A stretch of DNA of 6,752 bases. Source: an uncultured Myxococcales bacterium. GTDB lineage: Bacteria; Myxococcota_A; UBA9042. The stretch is taken from assembly GCA_903917305.1 (NCBI GenBank), contig CAIXAA010000066.1, forward strand, positions 1-6,752, written 5' to 3'. The translations under genes were made by a program, and so were the position numbers. Positions within the stretch are counted from its first letter, which is position 1. Every line of letters begins with the position of its first letter. This document shows positions 6,031-6,752 of this stretch, piece after piece. The notes under the pieces are model-generated. The model did no database searches and was not told the origin of the DNA. It was given only the letters and a program-made list of their open reading frames with translations.

Positions 6031-6752
6031 GAGCACATCAGGCAACATCTCGAGAGCAGCAACGAACTTGGCGCCCTCCGGCAGAGGGACTCCTTGCAGC
6101 GCGCTCCCGCCCACGAACAAGCGCACGGAATCCGGGAGCAAAGCGCGCACCGTGCGGATCTCGCGCAGCGCATCGGGCACCGGCAGCCAGATCACGGACA
6201 ACAGCACGACCTGCACCCGACTCGCGGCGGCCGCCTGCGCGATCCCCTCCGCCGGCAGGTTCGGGCCGAGGTACTCGACATTCCAGCCGTGGGTGGCTGC
6301 CAGGAAGGCCGCGAACAGCGCGCCCAGCTCGTGCAGCTCGCCAGCCGGTGTCGTCGCCAGCGCGGTCGGCGCGCCCGGGGCTCGGCGATGGGTGCGCATG
6401 GCGGCGCCCATGTGGCTGCGCACGAGGGCCGCGATCGCGTGCTCTTCGGCCACGCGCATGGAGCCTCTCTGCCAGCGCAGCCCGACTTCCGTCATCAGCG
6501 GCACCAGGATACGCTCCACCAGGTCGACCGGTGAGAACGCCATCAGGACCTGCTCAAGCAGCCTTTCGGCCCCGTCGAGATCCCGTGTCGCCATCGCCAT
6601 CAGGAAGCCCGGCGTGAACGTGCTCGTCAGCGCCTCGCGCGCGGCCGCCAGGTCCGGCACGGGCGCGGTCGCTTGAGACACGGACGGACTCGGCATCAGC
6701 AGGCGCGCCAACTCCGCCGTGTCCATCGGCGCCAGCACCCCGATCGCGTGGC
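6022..6752 (-). CDS. CarH/CarA-like cobalamin-binding MerR-type regulator, C-terminal part
   Basis: The gene reads leftward, ends at TAG (6024-6022) and is open to the window edge, so the N-terminus is missing. Numbering from the GTG at 6738, residues ~40-112 form the helical cap domain typical of B12 light sensors, with Trp89, Glu99 and His100 in the W-x9-EH pattern that contacts the adenosyl group in CarH. Residues ~124-236 form the Rossmann-like B12 domain: ELHELG (134-139, His136 the predicted lower cobalt ligand), then 41 residues, SVI (181-183), then 26 residues, GG (210-211). This spacing matches the known E/DxHxxG-x41-SxL/V-x26-GG signature. The codons upstream of the GTG read HAIG, and HAIGVLAPMDTAELARLL resembles the end of a MerR winged-helix domain, so DNA binding is inferred. 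In CarH/CarA proteins AdoCbl-bound oligomers repress carotenoid genes in the dark and light releases them. The target here is unknown. A stand-alone B12-binding protein is the alternative. Confidence 0.85.
   Translation of the reverse strand, partial: HAIGVLAPMDTAELARLLMPSPSVSQATAPVPDLAAAREALTSTFTPGFLMAMATRDLDGAERLLEQVLMAFSPVDLVERILVPLMTEVGLRWQRGSMRVAEEHAIAALVRSHMGAAMRTHRRAPGAPTALATTPAGELHELGALFAAFLAATHGWNVEYLGPNLPAEGIAQAAAASRVQVVLLSVIWLPVPDALREIRTVRALLPDSVRLFVGGSALQGVPLPEGAKFVAALEMLPDVLAA

Noticed and set aside
4164..6617. 817-aa plus-strand open frame
   Set aside because: It is Arg/Pro/Ala-rich and crosses the end of nuoM, all of nuoN and the opposite-strand regulator in another frame, so it is a compositional shadow.
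6068..6676. Plus-strand open frame opposite the B12-binding gene
   Set aside because: Ser/Arg/Ala-rich with no domain, while the minus strand carries precisely spaced B12 motifs.
6726..6738. GTG 6738 or ATG 6726 as the true start of the B12-binding protein
   Set aside because: The frame is open to the edge and the codons before the GTG continue a MerR-like helix pattern (HAIG), so the gene most likely begins beyond the window.

Overview
The window is a GC-rich (roughly two-thirds G+C by eye), almost fully coding stretch. It holds the distal part of a respiratory complex I (NADH:quinone oxidoreductase, nuo) operon on the + strand, followed by a convergent, incomplete regulator gene on the - strand. 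The order nuoI(end)-nuoJ-nuoK-nuoL-nuoM-nuoN is the standard bacterial one. No mobile element, tRNA, rRNA or CRISPR array is visible. The taxon cannot be fixed. High GC, the long hydrophilic inserts in NuoM and NuoN, the variant NuoJ/NuoM motifs and a CarA/CarH-type B12 regulator would suit a myxobacterial/deltaproteobacterial or acidobacterial-type chromosome, but this is a guess.

Layout. 1-185 is the C-terminal tail of the presumed NuoI, with an Ala/Pro-rich end encoded by a 12-bp tandem repeat. 182-676 is nuoJ, 702-1001 nuoK, 998-2842 nuoL, 2909-4456 nuoM and 4453-6015 nuoN. Three junctions (I/J, K/L, M/N) are ATGA stop-start overlaps, which suggests translational coupling. J/K has a 25-bp gap. 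The only larger gap is L/M (66 bp), which holds a 14-bp perfect palindrome and a run of nine T. 6022-6752 (-) is the C-terminal part of a cobalamin-binding regulator that runs off the window. Its stop lies 6 bp from that of nuoN, and a G+C-rich hairpin spans both stops.

How the genes work together. NuoI carries electrons through the peripheral arm. NuoJ and NuoK (with NuoH, outside the window) form the membrane part next to the quinone site. NuoN, NuoM and NuoL are the three antiporter-like pumping subunits, and NuoL carries the lateral helix. All are inner-membrane proteins except NuoI.

The most notable point is in NuoM. The lysine of its seventh membrane helix, which is retained in NuoL and NuoN here and is essential in E. 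coli NuoM, is replaced by leucine in an otherwise well-conserved, gap-free motif. The second point is that the convergent gene has every visible signature of a CarH/CarA-type adenosylcobalamin light sensor. The rest is an ordinary complex I operon, and I see no wholly new system.
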